A stretch of 64,000 nucleotides of DNA from Fuscibacter oryzae (lineage in GTDB: Bacteria; Pseudomonadota; Alphaproteobacteria; Rhodobacterales; Rhodobacteraceae): positions 124,001 to 188,000 of the forward strand of contig NZ_JAESVP010000001.1 of NCBI RefSeq assembly GCF_016765795.1, written 5' to 3'. Of this stretch, positions 9,321-17,615 are shown piece after piece. The translations under genes were made by a program, and so were the position numbers. Positions within the stretch are counted from its first letter, which is position 1, and each line of letters begins with the position of its first letter. The notes under the pieces were generated by a model. The model was not told the origin of the DNA. It ran no database searches and saw only the letters and a program-made list of their open reading frames with translations.

Positions 9321-9410
9321 AAGGGGGCGCTGCCCCCCTCGGCCCATCCGGGCCTCACCCCCCGGAGTATTTCCAGAAGGGCAAGCCATTTGCCCTTCAC
9401 CAAATACTCC
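9321..9410. terminator. Convergent terminator region between betC and the GMC oxidoreductase gene
   Basis: Two hairpins lie in the gap 9318-9514. The first is GGGGGC-gct-GCCCCC (about 9323-9337). The second, at 9364-9410, is long: GGAGTATTT and AGAAGGGCAA pair with TTTGCCCTT and AAATACTCC. It has the same architecture as the hairpin at 19617-19675, with a different base sequence in the arms, and probably terminates transcription from both sides. Confidence 0.65.
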
Positions 9411-9514
9411 CGCCGGAGGCAGCAACGCATCAACCCATGCGCCATCAAACAGGTCGCCGCGGGCCAAAGGTCCGCCCGGCCGTGCGGGCTCGATGCCCGC
9501 GAAGGACGGCGCCC

Positions 9515-11134
9515 CTAGCGCGCGTCGGCCAGCACCATCTCGGCCCCCTTCCACCCCACCATCATCGACGGCGCATTGGTGTTGCCCGCGATCAGGTTCG
9601 GGAAAGATGCGGCATCAATCACCCGCAGCCCCTCCAGCCCATGCACCCGCAACCGGGCGTCGATGACCGAGGTCGCCGCATCCGGCCCCATCCGGCAGGT
9701 GCAGGACTGGTGATAGACCGTTCCTGACCGAGCGCGGAAATCAGCGATCAGGTCATCATCCGATTGCACTTCCGGGCCGGGGCGCAATTCGCCCTCGACC
9801 CAGCGCGCCATGGCGGGCTGGGCCATGACCCTGCGCAAGAACTTCACCGCCAGCAGCATTTCCTCGACATCCTCGGGCGTCGAATAGGCATTGGCAGTGA
9901 TCTCGGGATGCACCCGCGCATCGGCCGAGGAGATCCTGACATGCCCCCGGCTGGTGGGGCGGCAGTTCGACAGTCCCAGCGACAGGCCCGGGAACGGATC
10001 TGGCGTCAGCAGGGGGCGTTCGCCCGCCCTTGGCAACAGGGTCGAAAACGCCTGCATGTAAAGCTGCATGTTCGGCCGGTCGTGCTCTGGCCGCGTCTTG
10101 AAGAACCCGCCGCCGTGGTTGATCGACTTTGACAGGGGGCCACCGCCGGTCAGCAAATATTGCAGTCCGACAAATGCCTTGCCCCACCACGGCCGCAGGA
10201 TGCCGTTATAAGTCGGCACCTTCATCCGCCAGGTATAGTTCAGCCCGTGATGGTCGGTGTAATGCGCGCCGACATTGGCGTTTTCGCGCAGAACCGGAAT
10301 GCCAAGGCGCTGCAACAACGCCCCCTCGCCTACACCCGACACCTGCAACAGCTGCGGCGAACCGATGGCGCCCGCTGACAGGATCACCTCGGCCTTGGCG
10401 CGCAGCACCTTGCGCTGGCCGTCCTGCAAATATTCCACCCCAACGGCCCGGTTGCCTTCGAAAACCACCCGCAAAACCTGCGCCTTGGTGATCACCCGCA
10501 GGTTGGGCCGCTTCATCGCAGGATGCAGGAACGCCCGCGCCGCCGAATTGCGCCGCCGCCCCTTGATGGTCATCTGATAGGTGCCCGCCCCTTCCTGCGT
10601 CGCGCCGTTGAAATCGGGGTTCCAGGGCAGACCGGCCTCGCCGCAGGCGGCGATGTAATCTTCAACCAGCCAATGCAGGCCCTTGCGGTTTTTGCTGACA
10701 AACAGCGGCCCGCCCTGACCGCGCCATTCATCGGCGCCCGCCTCATTGTCTTCCATCGCCTTATAAGCAGCCAGAACCTCATCCCAACCCCAGCCGGGGT
10801 TGCCCGCGGCTTTCCAGTCGTCAAAATCAACCTTCTGGCCGCGAATATATACCATGGCATTGATTGAAGACGACCCGCCCAGAACCTTGCCGCGCGGAAT
10901 ATGATCCTGCTGGCCCGCCAGACCGGGGTCAGGTTGGGTTTTGTAAAGCCAGTTCACTGCAGGGTTGTAGAACAGCTTGCCGTAACCCAAGGGCAACTGG
11001 ACATAAAACCGCATGTCGGTTCCGCCCGCCTCCAGCACCGTGACGCGGTGTTTGCCGGATTCTGTCAAGCGGTTGGCCAGCACGCAGCCCGCCGAACCCG
11101 CGCCTACGATGATGTAATCGGTCTCGTCACTCAT
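9515..11134 (-). CDS. GMC-family FAD-dependent oxidoreductase (choline-dehydrogenase-like)
   Basis: A flavoprotein of about 539 residues in the glucose-methanol-choline family. ATG 11134 with GGGG upstream is preferred over 11155. The FAD Rossmann motif GAGSAGCVLANRL is at the N terminus, followed by the GMC signature PRGKVLGGSSSINAMVYIRG and the C-terminal block with the conserved active-site region YHQSCTCRMG and GNTNAPSMMVG. It would oxidise an alcohol, passing electrons to a membrane acceptor or oxygen. The sequence is choline-dehydrogenase-like but I do not assign it as BetA: the region after the signature differs from BetA and no betaine-aldehyde dehydrogenase is adjacent. Position at the end of the carnitine gene set suggests a quaternary-amine alcohol as substrate; that is inference. 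Confidence 0.85.
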   Translation of the reverse strand: MSDETDYIIVGAGSAGCVLANRLTESGKHRVTVLEAGGTDMRFYVQLPLGYGKLFYNPAVNWLYKTQPDPGLAGQQDHIPRGKVLGGSSSINAMVYIRGQKVDFDDWKAAGNPGWGWDEVLAAYKAMEDNEAGADEWRGQGGPLFVSKNRKGLHWLVEDYIAACGEAGLPWNPDFNGATQEGAGTYQMTIKGRRRNSAARAFLHPAMKRPNLRVITKAQVLRVVFEGNRAVGVEYLQDGQRKVLRAKAEVILSAGAIGSPQLLQVSGVGEGALLQRLGIPVLRENANVGAHYTDHHGLNYTWRMKVPTYNGILRPWWGKAFVGLQYLLTGGGPLSKSINHGGGFFKTRPEHDRPNMQLYMQAFSTLLPRAGERPLLTPDPFPGLSLGLSNCRPTSRGHVRISSADARVHPEITANAYSTPEDVEEMLLAVKFLRRVMAQPAMARWVEGELRPGPEVQSDDDLIADFRARSGTVYHQSCTCRMGPDAATSVIDARLRVHGLEGLRVIDAASFPNLIAGNTNAPSMMVGWKGAEMVLADAR

Positions 11135-11218
11135 GCGGCACCCCGGTTTGATCAAAGCAAACTAAAGCGTCGCGCGCGGCGGGCCTGCAAGTTTTCCGAC
11201 AGGAAATGTCGCCTTCGG

Positions 11219-11620
11219 TCAGTGCTTGGGCGCGGGCAGGGCAACCGGCCCACCCGCCTCGGCCCAGCCGGAAAAGCCGTCGCGCAGATGGGCGGCCTGA
11301 AATCCCATGTCCTGCAAGGTCGCCACCGCCAAGGCCGAACGCCAGCCAGAGGCACAGTAAAAGACGAAGCGCCGATCCTGTCCGAAAATCTCTTTGAAAT
11401 AGGGGCTTTCCGGGTCAATCCAGAACTCCAGCATGCCACGCGGGCAGTGGAAGTTGCCGGGGATCATGCCGCCCCGCTCTCGCTCTCGCGGGTCGCGCAG
11501 ATCGACGAACAGGACCGAAGGGTCATCCAGCAGAGCAATCGCCTCCGCTGTCCCGATTTCCTCGATCCGCTGTCGGGCGGCGGCGACCATGGCCGCCGCA
11601 GTCATCTTCAATGTCACCAT
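11219..11620 (-). CDS. Rhodanese-like domain protein
   Basis: A 133-residue single-domain rhodanese. The cysteine loop is YCASGWRS with catalytic Cys89, preceded by FVDLRDPRERERGGMIPG, the typical first half of the domain. It has the size of stand-alone cytoplasmic rhodaneses, which transfer sulfane sulfur or act as sulfur carriers. The start ATG has GGGGGTG upstream. It lies between the GMC oxidoreductase and the CaiD-like gene on the same strand; its role in a carnitine cluster is not obvious. Confidence 0.85.
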   Translation of the reverse strand: MVTLKMTAAAMVAAARQRIEEIGTAEAIALLDDPSVLFVDLRDPRERERGGMIPGNFHCPRGMLEFWIDPESPYFKEIFGQDRRFVFYCASGWRSALAVATLQDMGFQAAHLRDGFSGWAEAGGPVALPAPKH

Positions 11621-11660
11621 GGCGCACCCCCGATCAGGATGGCGGATGCGCCCATGGCGA

Positions 11661-12461
11661 TCAACGCCCCTTCCAGACCGGGTCGCGCTTTTCGGCGAAA
11701 GCCTTGGCGCCTTCCAGTTGATCCTCGCTGGAATAAAGCCGGTCCACCGTTGGCATCAGACGTTTCGACACCCGGTTCAGCGCATCCTGGAACCGCATGT
11801 TTTCCGCCTCGCGCACCACTTCCTTGATGGCGGCGTAAACCAGCGGCGGGCCGGATTCCAGCAGGCGGGCCAGCGCCCAGGTTTTCTCCATCAGGTCTTC
11901 CGGCGCACAGATTTCCTTGATCAGCCCCCAGCGGAACGCCTCTTCCGCGTCAAACCAGCGGCCCGTCAGCAACAGGTCCATGGCGACGTGATAGGGAATG
12001 CGCTTGGGCAGCTTGATACTGGCGGCATCGGCCACGGTGCCGCTGCGGATTTCCGGCAGCGCAAAGGTGGCCGTGGTGGAACACATGATCAGATCGGCCG
12101 AAATCGCCAGTTCAAGGCCCCCGCCGCAGCAGATGCCTTGCACGGCAGCGATGACCGGCTTGTTCAGGTTGGGCAGTTCCTGCAAGCCGCCAAAGCCGCC
12201 TACGCCATAGTCACCATCGACCGCATCGCCCTCTGCCGCCGCCTTCAAGTCCCAGCCGGGGCAAAAGAATTTCTCGCCAGCCGAGCGGACGATGCAGATG
12301 CGAAGCGAGTCATCATCGCGGAAGTCGCGGAACACCTGCCCCATCACGCGGCTGGTCTTCAGGCTGATCGCATTGGCCTTGGGCGCGTCCAGCGTCACCT
12401 CCAGAATGGCGCCTTCGCGGCGGGTTTTCACCGGGCCTTCGGTTCGCATTTCCATAGCCAT
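11661..12461 (-). CDS. caiD: Carnitinyl-CoA dehydratase / enoyl-CoA hydratase family protein (CaiD-like)
   Basis: A 266-residue crotonase-fold protein. The region PVIAAVQGICCGGGLELAIS is the oxyanion-hole motif, and FALPEIRSGTVADA supplies the region carrying the catalytic Glu. The stretch GVGGFGGLQELPNLNKPVIA closely resembles CaiD of enterobacteria, which interconverts crotonobetainyl-CoA and carnitinyl-CoA. Here it would hydrate crotonobetainyl-CoA toward L-carnitinyl-CoA. The start at 12461 has AAGG seven bases upstream and lies next to the stop of the acyl-CoA ligase gene (12463), so the two are probably coupled. A general enoyl-CoA hydratase is the alternative; the neighbours favour the carnitine role. 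Confidence 0.78.
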   Translation of the reverse strand: MAMEMRTEGPVKTRREGAILEVTLDAPKANAISLKTSRVMGQVFRDFRDDDSLRICIVRSAGEKFFCPGWDLKAAAEGDAVDGDYGVGGFGGLQELPNLNKPVIAAVQGICCGGGLELAISADLIMCSTTATFALPEIRSGTVADAASIKLPKRIPYHVAMDLLLTGRWFDAEEAFRWGLIKEICAPEDLMEKTWALARLLESGPPLVYAAIKEVVREAENMRFQDALNRVSKRLMPTVDRLYSSEDQLEGAKAFAEKRDPVWKGR

Positions 12462-12462
12462 G

Positions 12463-14454
12463 TCACACCTTCCTGATCAGGGCATCCACCGCCACGGCAC
12501 CCTGTTGGCGCGCGAGGATGGGGTTGATTTCAATTTCTTCCAAGGAGTCATCGTCCAGCATCCGCGCACCAAGGCGCAGGGCAATATCGGCCACCGCGCC
12601 CATATCGGCGCGGGACCTGCCGCGATAGCCATCGAGCAGCGGCCAAAGGCGCAGTTTCCCCATCGCCTCAAGCACTTGGGCCTTGGTTGCGGGCAGAACC
12701 AGCGTGACCGTATCGGCCAAAACCTCGGCCGTAACACCGCCCATGCCAAGGGTCAGCGTCACGCCGTAAACCGGGTCACGGCGCAGGCCCAGCAGGATTT
12801 CGCCGACGATACCGGTTACCATCTCTTCGGCCAGATAGCCGGTGGCGCCGGGTATTTCGGCTTGGCCGTCAAGGGTTTGCAACCCCAGCCGCACCGCCCC
12901 CGCCTCGGTCTTGTGGGCAAAACCCAGCCCTTTCAGGGCGATAGGTGCGGTCAGGCCATGGGCCTTTTCCTGCACCTCAGCCAAAGTCGCCCCGGTCACC
13001 GCGCGCGGCACCGGCACCCCTTCAGCGGCCAGCAGGGCCTTGCCCTCGGCCTCGGTCAACATCCGGGTTTCGCGCGGCGGCAAGGCGCGGGCAGGCCGCC
13101 AGCCATCAACACCCGGCACGGTCTGCGCCGCCTTGATCGCCGCCAGCGCAGTTTCAAGGCCCATCAGCGTGCAGACCCCCTGCTCCATCATCGCCGCCGC
13201 CCGCGCCTCACCAAAGTTTTCGGCCATCGAGGCAACGGGAAGGGCAATCTTGCCGGTGGTCTTTTGCGCCGACACGATGGCATCGAAAGCGGGCTGATAG
13301 CCTGAGGGGTCGCAGCGGTCAGGGCGCGGGCTGTCGATGATATAGATGGCGGCGTCATAGGCATCGAGCATGGCGGTAAAAACCTCGGTGGTTTTCGGCC
13401 CGTCACCCCAGATGAAGGTGTGATAGTCCAACGGGTTGGAGATGGTGGGGATTTCCCCCAGCACGGCAAACAGCCGGTCATGGGTGGCCTGCGGCACGGG
13501 GGGAAATTCGATGCCAAAGGGGGCTGCAAGATCGGCCACCAACCCCGCCTCGCCGCCCGAGCAGGACAGCGAGCAGATGCGCTTGCCAAGGCCCGGCCCA
13601 TGGACGTGAAGGATTTTCAGTGTTTCGATCAGCTCCGATGGCGTGTTGACCTCTGCCACTCCGATCTGGCGCAGGAAGGCGCTGGAGGCTGCGCCGCCCC
13701 CGGCAAGGCTGGCGGTATGGCTGGCCGCCGCCGTGCGCGACAGTTCGGTCTTGCCCGATTTTATCGCCACAATCCCCTTGCCCATCGCACGGGCCTTTTC
13801 TGCCAAAGCGGCAAAGGCGGGGGCATCGTCAATCCCCTCGATATACAGACCCACAGCCGTCACACGCGGGTCATCCAGCAGCGCCCCGGTCAGATCGGCC
13901 AGCCCCACCACGGCGGCATTGCCAAGGCAGGCCACATAGGCCACCGGCAGGGCGCGCTGCTGCATCCCCATGTTGATCACGATGTTCGACGACTGGCTGA
14001 CCAGCGCCACACCTTTCGGCACGCGGATGCCGCCATGCTGGTCGGGCCACAGCAGCGCCCCGTCCAGATAGTTGATCACGCCATAGCAGTTCGGCCCCAG
14101 AATGGGCATATCACCCGCCGCCGCAACCAGTTGCGCCTGCAATTCCGGTGCGCCCGCCTCGGTCCAACCACTGGCAAAACAGATCGCCCCGCCCGCCCCC
14201 ATCGCCGCCAGTTCGCGCACCACATCGACGGTGGCAAAGCGGTTCACGCCGATGAACACGGCATCCGGCGGCTCTGGCAGGTCGGCAAGGCTGGCATAGG
14301 CCCGCAGCCCCCCAATCTCGGGCTTGGAAGGGTGGACCGGCCAGACCTGCCCGGCAAACCCCATCTTGGCGCATTGTTCGATGACGTTCAGCGCCCAGCC
14401 CGCGCCCAGAACGGCGATGTGGCGGGGGCGGAGAAGGCGGTCGAGATTCTTCAT
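12463..14454 (-). CDS. NDP-forming acyl-CoA synthetase family protein (ATP-grasp plus CoA-binding domains)
   Basis: A 663-residue protein with the layout of ADP-forming acetyl-CoA synthetases. It has an N-terminal CoA-binding Rossmann domain (HIAVLGAGWALNVIEQC), succinyl-CoA-synthetase-like middle domains (about residues 145-430, with LVSQSSNIVINMGMQ and the conserved ASHTASLAGG), and a C-terminal ATP-grasp domain (TEAEGKALLAAEGVPVPR through EIEINPILAR). It would make an acyl-CoA from a free acid. Between CaiD-like and acyl-CoA dehydrogenase genes, gamma-butyrobetaine, crotonobetaine or carnitine is the likely acid, replacing the AMP-forming CaiC of enterobacteria. The first-domain His of the family was not checked by alignment. 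AGGAC precedes ATG 14454. Confidence 0.8.
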   Translation of the reverse strand: MKNLDRLLRPRHIAVLGAGWALNVIEQCAKMGFAGQVWPVHPSKPEIGGLRAYASLADLPEPPDAVFIGVNRFATVDVVRELAAMGAGGAICFASGWTEAGAPELQAQLVAAAGDMPILGPNCYGVINYLDGALLWPDQHGGIRVPKGVALVSQSSNIVINMGMQQRALPVAYVACLGNAAVVGLADLTGALLDDPRVTAVGLYIEGIDDAPAFAALAEKARAMGKGIVAIKSGKTELSRTAAASHTASLAGGGAASSAFLRQIGVAEVNTPSELIETLKILHVHGPGLGKRICSLSCSGGEAGLVADLAAPFGIEFPPVPQATHDRLFAVLGEIPTISNPLDYHTFIWGDGPKTTEVFTAMLDAYDAAIYIIDSPRPDRCDPSGYQPAFDAIVSAQKTTGKIALPVASMAENFGEARAAAMMEQGVCTLMGLETALAAIKAAQTVPGVDGWRPARALPPRETRMLTEAEGKALLAAEGVPVPRAVTGATLAEVQEKAHGLTAPIALKGLGFAHKTEAGAVRLGLQTLDGQAEIPGATGYLAEEMVTGIVGEILLGLRRDPVYGVTLTLGMGGVTAEVLADTVTLVLPATKAQVLEAMGKLRLWPLLDGYRGRSRADMGAVADIALRLGARMLDDDSLEEIEINPILARQQGAVAVDALIRKV

Positions 14455-14470
14455 ATTCTGTCCTGTCGGT

Positions 14471-14584
14471 GCCCCCTCACCCTGCCCTCTCGAATGGAGA
14501 GGGTGGCGAGGTGGGAAACGTGGTGCCCATGGCTAAAGGGGGCGCATTCCCTCTCCCCTTGTGGGAGAGGGTCAGGGTGAGGGG
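14471..14584. repeat. Inverted repeat element (CCCTCACCCTGCCCTCTC type)
   Basis: The left arm CCCCTCACCCTGCCCTCTC and right arm GAGAGGGTCAGGGTGAGGGG are near-perfect inverse complements about 70 bases apart, each with its own small hairpin (CTCTCgaatgGAGAG and CCCTCTCCCCttgtGGGAGAGGG). This is a REP/BIME-like element of a type widespread in proteobacteria. It fills the space between the acyl-CoA dehydrogenase stop and the acyl-CoA ligase start and may act as an mRNA-stabilising or terminating structure. Confidence 0.7.
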
Positions 14585-15748
14585 TTACGCCCCCAAAGGC
14601 CGCAGCAATTCGCGGCTGATGATGTGGCGCTGAATTTCACTGGTGCCTTCCCAGATGCGTTCCACGCGGGCATCGCGCCAGATGCGTTCCAAGGGCAGTT
14701 CGTCCATCAAACCCATACCGCCATGAATCTGGATCGCCTCATCCGCGATATGGGCCAGAACCTCGGTCGCCTTCAGCTTGGCCATCGACATGTCGGCCTC
14801 GGTCACGGTGCCTTGATCGTACTTCCACGCCGCCTCACGGGTCAGCAGTTCCGCCGCCTTCAACTCCATCGCCATGTCGGCCAGTTTGAAGGAAATGCCC
14901 TGGAACTTGCCGATCTGCTGGCCGAATTGTTTGCGTTGGGCTGCATATTCCAGCGCATGGCCCATGGCGCGTTCGGCCCGGCCAAGGCAAGTCGAGGCGA
15001 CTTGCAGGCGGGTGGCGCCCAGCCAGCTGTTGGCCACCTCGAACCCCTTGTGAACCTCTCCCAGAATCTGGCGCTTGTTCACGCGGCAATCATCGAATTC
15101 CAGGATGCAGTTGGTATAGCCGCGGTGGCTGACGTTGCGATACCCGTCGCGCACGGTAAAGCCGGGGGTGCCCTTGTCCACAAAGAACGCGGTAATCTTT
15201 TTCTTCGGCCCGCGCGGGGTGTCTTCCTCGCCGGTCGCCACGAAGACGATGGCGAAGCCAGCCAGATCGGCGTGGCTGATGAAATGCTTGGTGCCGTTCA
15301 GCACCCAGTCATCGCTATCCTGCCGCGCGCTGGCCTTCATGCCCCGCAGGTCGCTGCCCGCGCCCGGCTCGGTCATCGCCAGACAGTCCCAGGTTTCGCC
15401 CCGGATACAAGGCATCAGATACTGCTCGCGCTGTTCGGCGTTGCCAGCCAGAAGGATGTTCGACGGGCGTGCCACGGTCGTCCAGTGCAGTGCGTAATTC
15501 GCCCGCCCAAGTTCCTTTTCGTAAAGCAGCCAGGACAGGGTATCCAGACCCGCACCGCCAACCTCTACCGGCATGTTCGCCGCGTAAAGGCCTGCCGCCA
15601 TAGCCTTTTTCTGAATCTCGCGGATCAGCTCCATCGGCACATGGCCGGTGCGTTCTACCATCGCCTCATGCGGATAAAGTTCGTTTTCCACAAAGGCGCG
15701 GGTCGCCTCGACGATCATCGACTGTTCTTCGTTCAGCCCGAAATCCAT
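14585..15748 (-). CDS. Acyl-CoA dehydrogenase family protein
   Basis: A 387-residue flavin enzyme of the standard acyl-CoA dehydrogenase length. Conserved features are CLAMTEPGAGSDL (FAD/substrate loop), GLDTLSWLLYEKELGR, AAQRKQFGQQIGKFQG and the C-terminal IHGGMGLMDELPLERIWRDA with EGTSEIQ, where the usual catalytic Glu lies. It would introduce a 2,3 double bond into an acyl-CoA and pass electrons to ETF. Adjacent to CaiD-like and acyl-CoA ligase genes, gamma-butyrobetainyl-CoA to crotonobetainyl-CoA is a plausible reaction. It starts four bases after the stop of the carnitine dehydrogenase gene. Confidence 0.85.
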   Translation of the reverse strand: MDFGLNEEQSMIVEATRAFVENELYPHEAMVERTGHVPMELIREIQKKAMAAGLYAANMPVEVGGAGLDTLSWLLYEKELGRANYALHWTTVARPSNILLAGNAEQREQYLMPCIRGETWDCLAMTEPGAGSDLRGMKASARQDSDDWVLNGTKHFISHADLAGFAIVFVATGEEDTPRGPKKKITAFFVDKGTPGFTVRDGYRNVSHRGYTNCILEFDDCRVNKRQILGEVHKGFEVANSWLGATRLQVASTCLGRAERAMGHALEYAAQRKQFGQQIGKFQGISFKLADMAMELKAAELLTREAAWKYDQGTVTEADMSMAKLKATEVLAHIADEAIQIHGGMGLMDELPLERIWRDARVERIWEGTSEIQRHIISRELLRPLGA

Positions 15749-15751
15749 GGC

Positions 15752-17227
15752 TTACCCCTTCCGCTGACCGACATACCGGCCCACCGCAGCGGGCTTTTCC
15801 AAACCCTTGTGCGCCTCGGCAATCGGACCGACGATGTTCAGGATTTTCGCCGGTGCCGCCACGGCCTTGCCGGCCTTCATATCGACATGCAGCAACATCT
15901 GTTCGACCGTCGCCACCGCCACATCGCCCTTCATGATGCGGAAGAACAGGTGCAGGCGCTTTTCGTCATGGCCCAGAACCTGCACCGTACCCGTCAGCCG
16001 GTCACCCAGCTTGGCCTCGTCCAGATGCATGATGTGGGATTCAGCGGTGTAATAGCTGTGGCCGCCCGCGACATAATCCATATCCGCGCCGATCAACCGC
16101 AGGAACGCATCGCAAGTCTCTGACGCGGCGAACAAATAGCGGCTTTCGGTCATGTGGCCGTTATAGTCGATCCAGCCCGGCAGCACTTGCAGATGCGCCA
16201 TCACCAGGGGGTCGGCAGAGGGGCCGCTGGCAATCGCGGGCAGGCTGGCCTGCCAGGCATCGCGGCGGCGTTCGTCATGTTCGCGCAGCACCTTGCCCGC
16301 GCCCCAGTTGCTGTCTTTCAGCGACCGCAGAAAGCCCACGAGGTTCTGGTCGCGGATACGCTCCAGCTCGCGAATGCCATACATGCCGGATTGCGCGTCG
16401 GACTGGTTGGCGACCAGATCAACCAGCTCATCGTTGAACTCGGGTACATCCATCAGCTTGGTCCAGGGCCATTTCAGCGCCGGGCCGAATTGCGCCATGA
16501 AGTGCCGCATCCCGGCCTCGCCCCCGGCAATCCGGTAGGTCTCGAACAGGCCCATCTGGCCCCAGCGCAGGCCAAAGCCCATGCGGATCGACTCGTCGAT
16601 TTCCTCGGTGGTGGCAACGCCGTCTTTCAGCATCCACAGCGCCTCGCGCCAGACGGCTTCAAGGAAGCGGTTGCCAAGGAAGGCGTCAATCTCATGCCGG
16701 ATCACCAGCGGGAACATCCCGATGTCCTTCATGATCTGCACGGTCTTTTCCACCGTTTCGGCCGTGTTCTTCGGGCTGCCCGACACTTCCGACAGGGGCA
16801 GCAGATAAACCGGGTTGAACGGATGCGCGACGATGATGTTTTCCGGCGCGGGGCTGCCCTGTTGCAGGTCAGACGCCTTGAAACCGCTGGTCGAAGAGCC
16901 GATCAGAATGCCCGGATTGGCCTGCTGCAACTGGGCATAGACCTTGTGCTTCAGCTCGATCCGTTCCGACACGGATTCCTGAACGTATTCAGATCCTTCC
17001 ACCGCCTCGGCCATGGTGTCGGCAAAGGTCAGCTTGCCCTCGGGCGGCATCGGCACGTCGGACAGCGACGGTAGCGCACGGCGGGCATTGGCCAGAACCT
17101 CGTTGATCTTGCGCTCGGCCTGCGGATCGGGGTCGAACACCGCCACATCCCAGCCATTGAGCAGGAACCGCGCAGCCCAACCGCCGCCGATAACCCCGCC
17201 CCCGATGATTGTTGCCTTGCGCGTCAT
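15752..17227 (-). CDS. lcdH: Bifunctional L-carnitine 3-dehydrogenase / betainyl-CoA thioesterase
   Basis: A 491-residue fusion. Residues 1 to about 315 form a 3-hydroxyacyl-CoA-dehydrogenase-type NAD enzyme with IIGGGVIGGGWAARFLLNGW, the family region VAHPFNPVYLLPL, and the helical C-terminal domain with GLRWGQMGLFETYRIAGG. Residues from about 342 form a hotdog-fold acyl-CoA thioesterase (LPGWIDYNGHMTESRYLF). Length and domain order match the fused enzyme characterised in Sinorhizobium meliloti, where carnitine is oxidised to 3-dehydrocarnitine and betainyl-CoA is later hydrolysed to glycine betaine. The missing middle step is encoded by the cleavage-enzyme gene at 17616-18530. The two genes are separated by a small lipoprotein gene, unusual for a tight pathway operon. 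Confidence 0.9.
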   Translation of the reverse strand: MTRKATIIGGGVIGGGWAARFLLNGWDVAVFDPDPQAERKINEVLANARRALPSLSDVPMPPEGKLTFADTMAEAVEGSEYVQESVSERIELKHKVYAQLQQANPGILIGSSTSGFKASDLQQGSPAPENIIVAHPFNPVYLLPLSEVSGSPKNTAETVEKTVQIMKDIGMFPLVIRHEIDAFLGNRFLEAVWREALWMLKDGVATTEEIDESIRMGFGLRWGQMGLFETYRIAGGEAGMRHFMAQFGPALKWPWTKLMDVPEFNDELVDLVANQSDAQSGMYGIRELERIRDQNLVGFLRSLKDSNWGAGKVLREHDERRRDAWQASLPAIASGPSADPLVMAHLQVLPGWIDYNGHMTESRYLFAASETCDAFLRLIGADMDYVAGGHSYYTAESHIMHLDEAKLGDRLTGTVQVLGHDEKRLHLFFRIMKGDVAVATVEQMLLHVDMKAGKAVAAPAKILNIVGPIAEAHKGLEKPAAVGRYVGQRKG

Positions 17228-17269
17228 TTTTCACTCATTTGATAGAAGTTCGATTAATCGGTGACTGGC

Positions 17270-17614
17270 TCAGTCTGCGCACGCCACAGCAACCTCTTGC
17301 CCCTTTTCAAGGACAGGTTCGCAGTACCAGTGGTTCACAATCGGCGCGCAAGTTCCGCCTTTCGCAAGGCATTCGCCAGCTTCGCATTGAGAGCCGTCGG
17401 AGCAGGACTTTCCGGCATCGCGTGCGGGGCGCTCGGGCTTCTTGCAGTAAGCCATCTGCGCGTACAGGCCAGTACGAGAAAACTGTCCACCCTCCGCCTG
17501 ACAGCTTGTTGCTAAAGCCTTTTCCTCAGCCGTATGCGGCGGGCGATCATATTCATCGACGCAAGATGCCAGCAGAAAGGCCGCGGCAATGATTTGGACG
17601 GATCTCATGCCCAT
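17270..17614 (-). CDS. Small Cys-rich putative lipoprotein of unknown function
   Basis: A 114-residue protein with a lipoprotein signal: MGMRSVQIIAAAFLLASC, with LASC as lipobox and Cys18 as lipidation site. The mature part has eight further cysteines, including the pattern CSDGSQCEAGECLAKGGTC, suggesting disulfide-bonded structure in the periplasm. I do not recognise a family. It is wedged between the dehydrocarnitine cleavage enzyme and carnitine dehydrogenase genes; GGGGAAG upstream of its ATG overlaps the stop codon of the former, so it is co-translated with the pathway genes. Its G+C content is somewhat lower than that of its neighbours. It could be an insertion or a component of carnitine uptake or sensing; there is no direct evidence for either. 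Confidence 0.7.
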   Translation of the reverse strand: MGMRSVQIIAAAFLLASCVDEYDRPPHTAEEKALATSCQAEGGQFSRTGLYAQMAYCKKPERPARDAGKSCSDGSQCEAGECLAKGGTCAPIVNHWYCEPVLEKGQEVAVACAD

Positions 17615-17615
17615 C

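Noticed and set aside
9515-11134. Calling the GMC oxidoreductase BetA because betC is nearby
   Set aside because: The sequence after the GMC signature does not match BetA closely, and no betB or betI accompanies it, so only the family is claimed.
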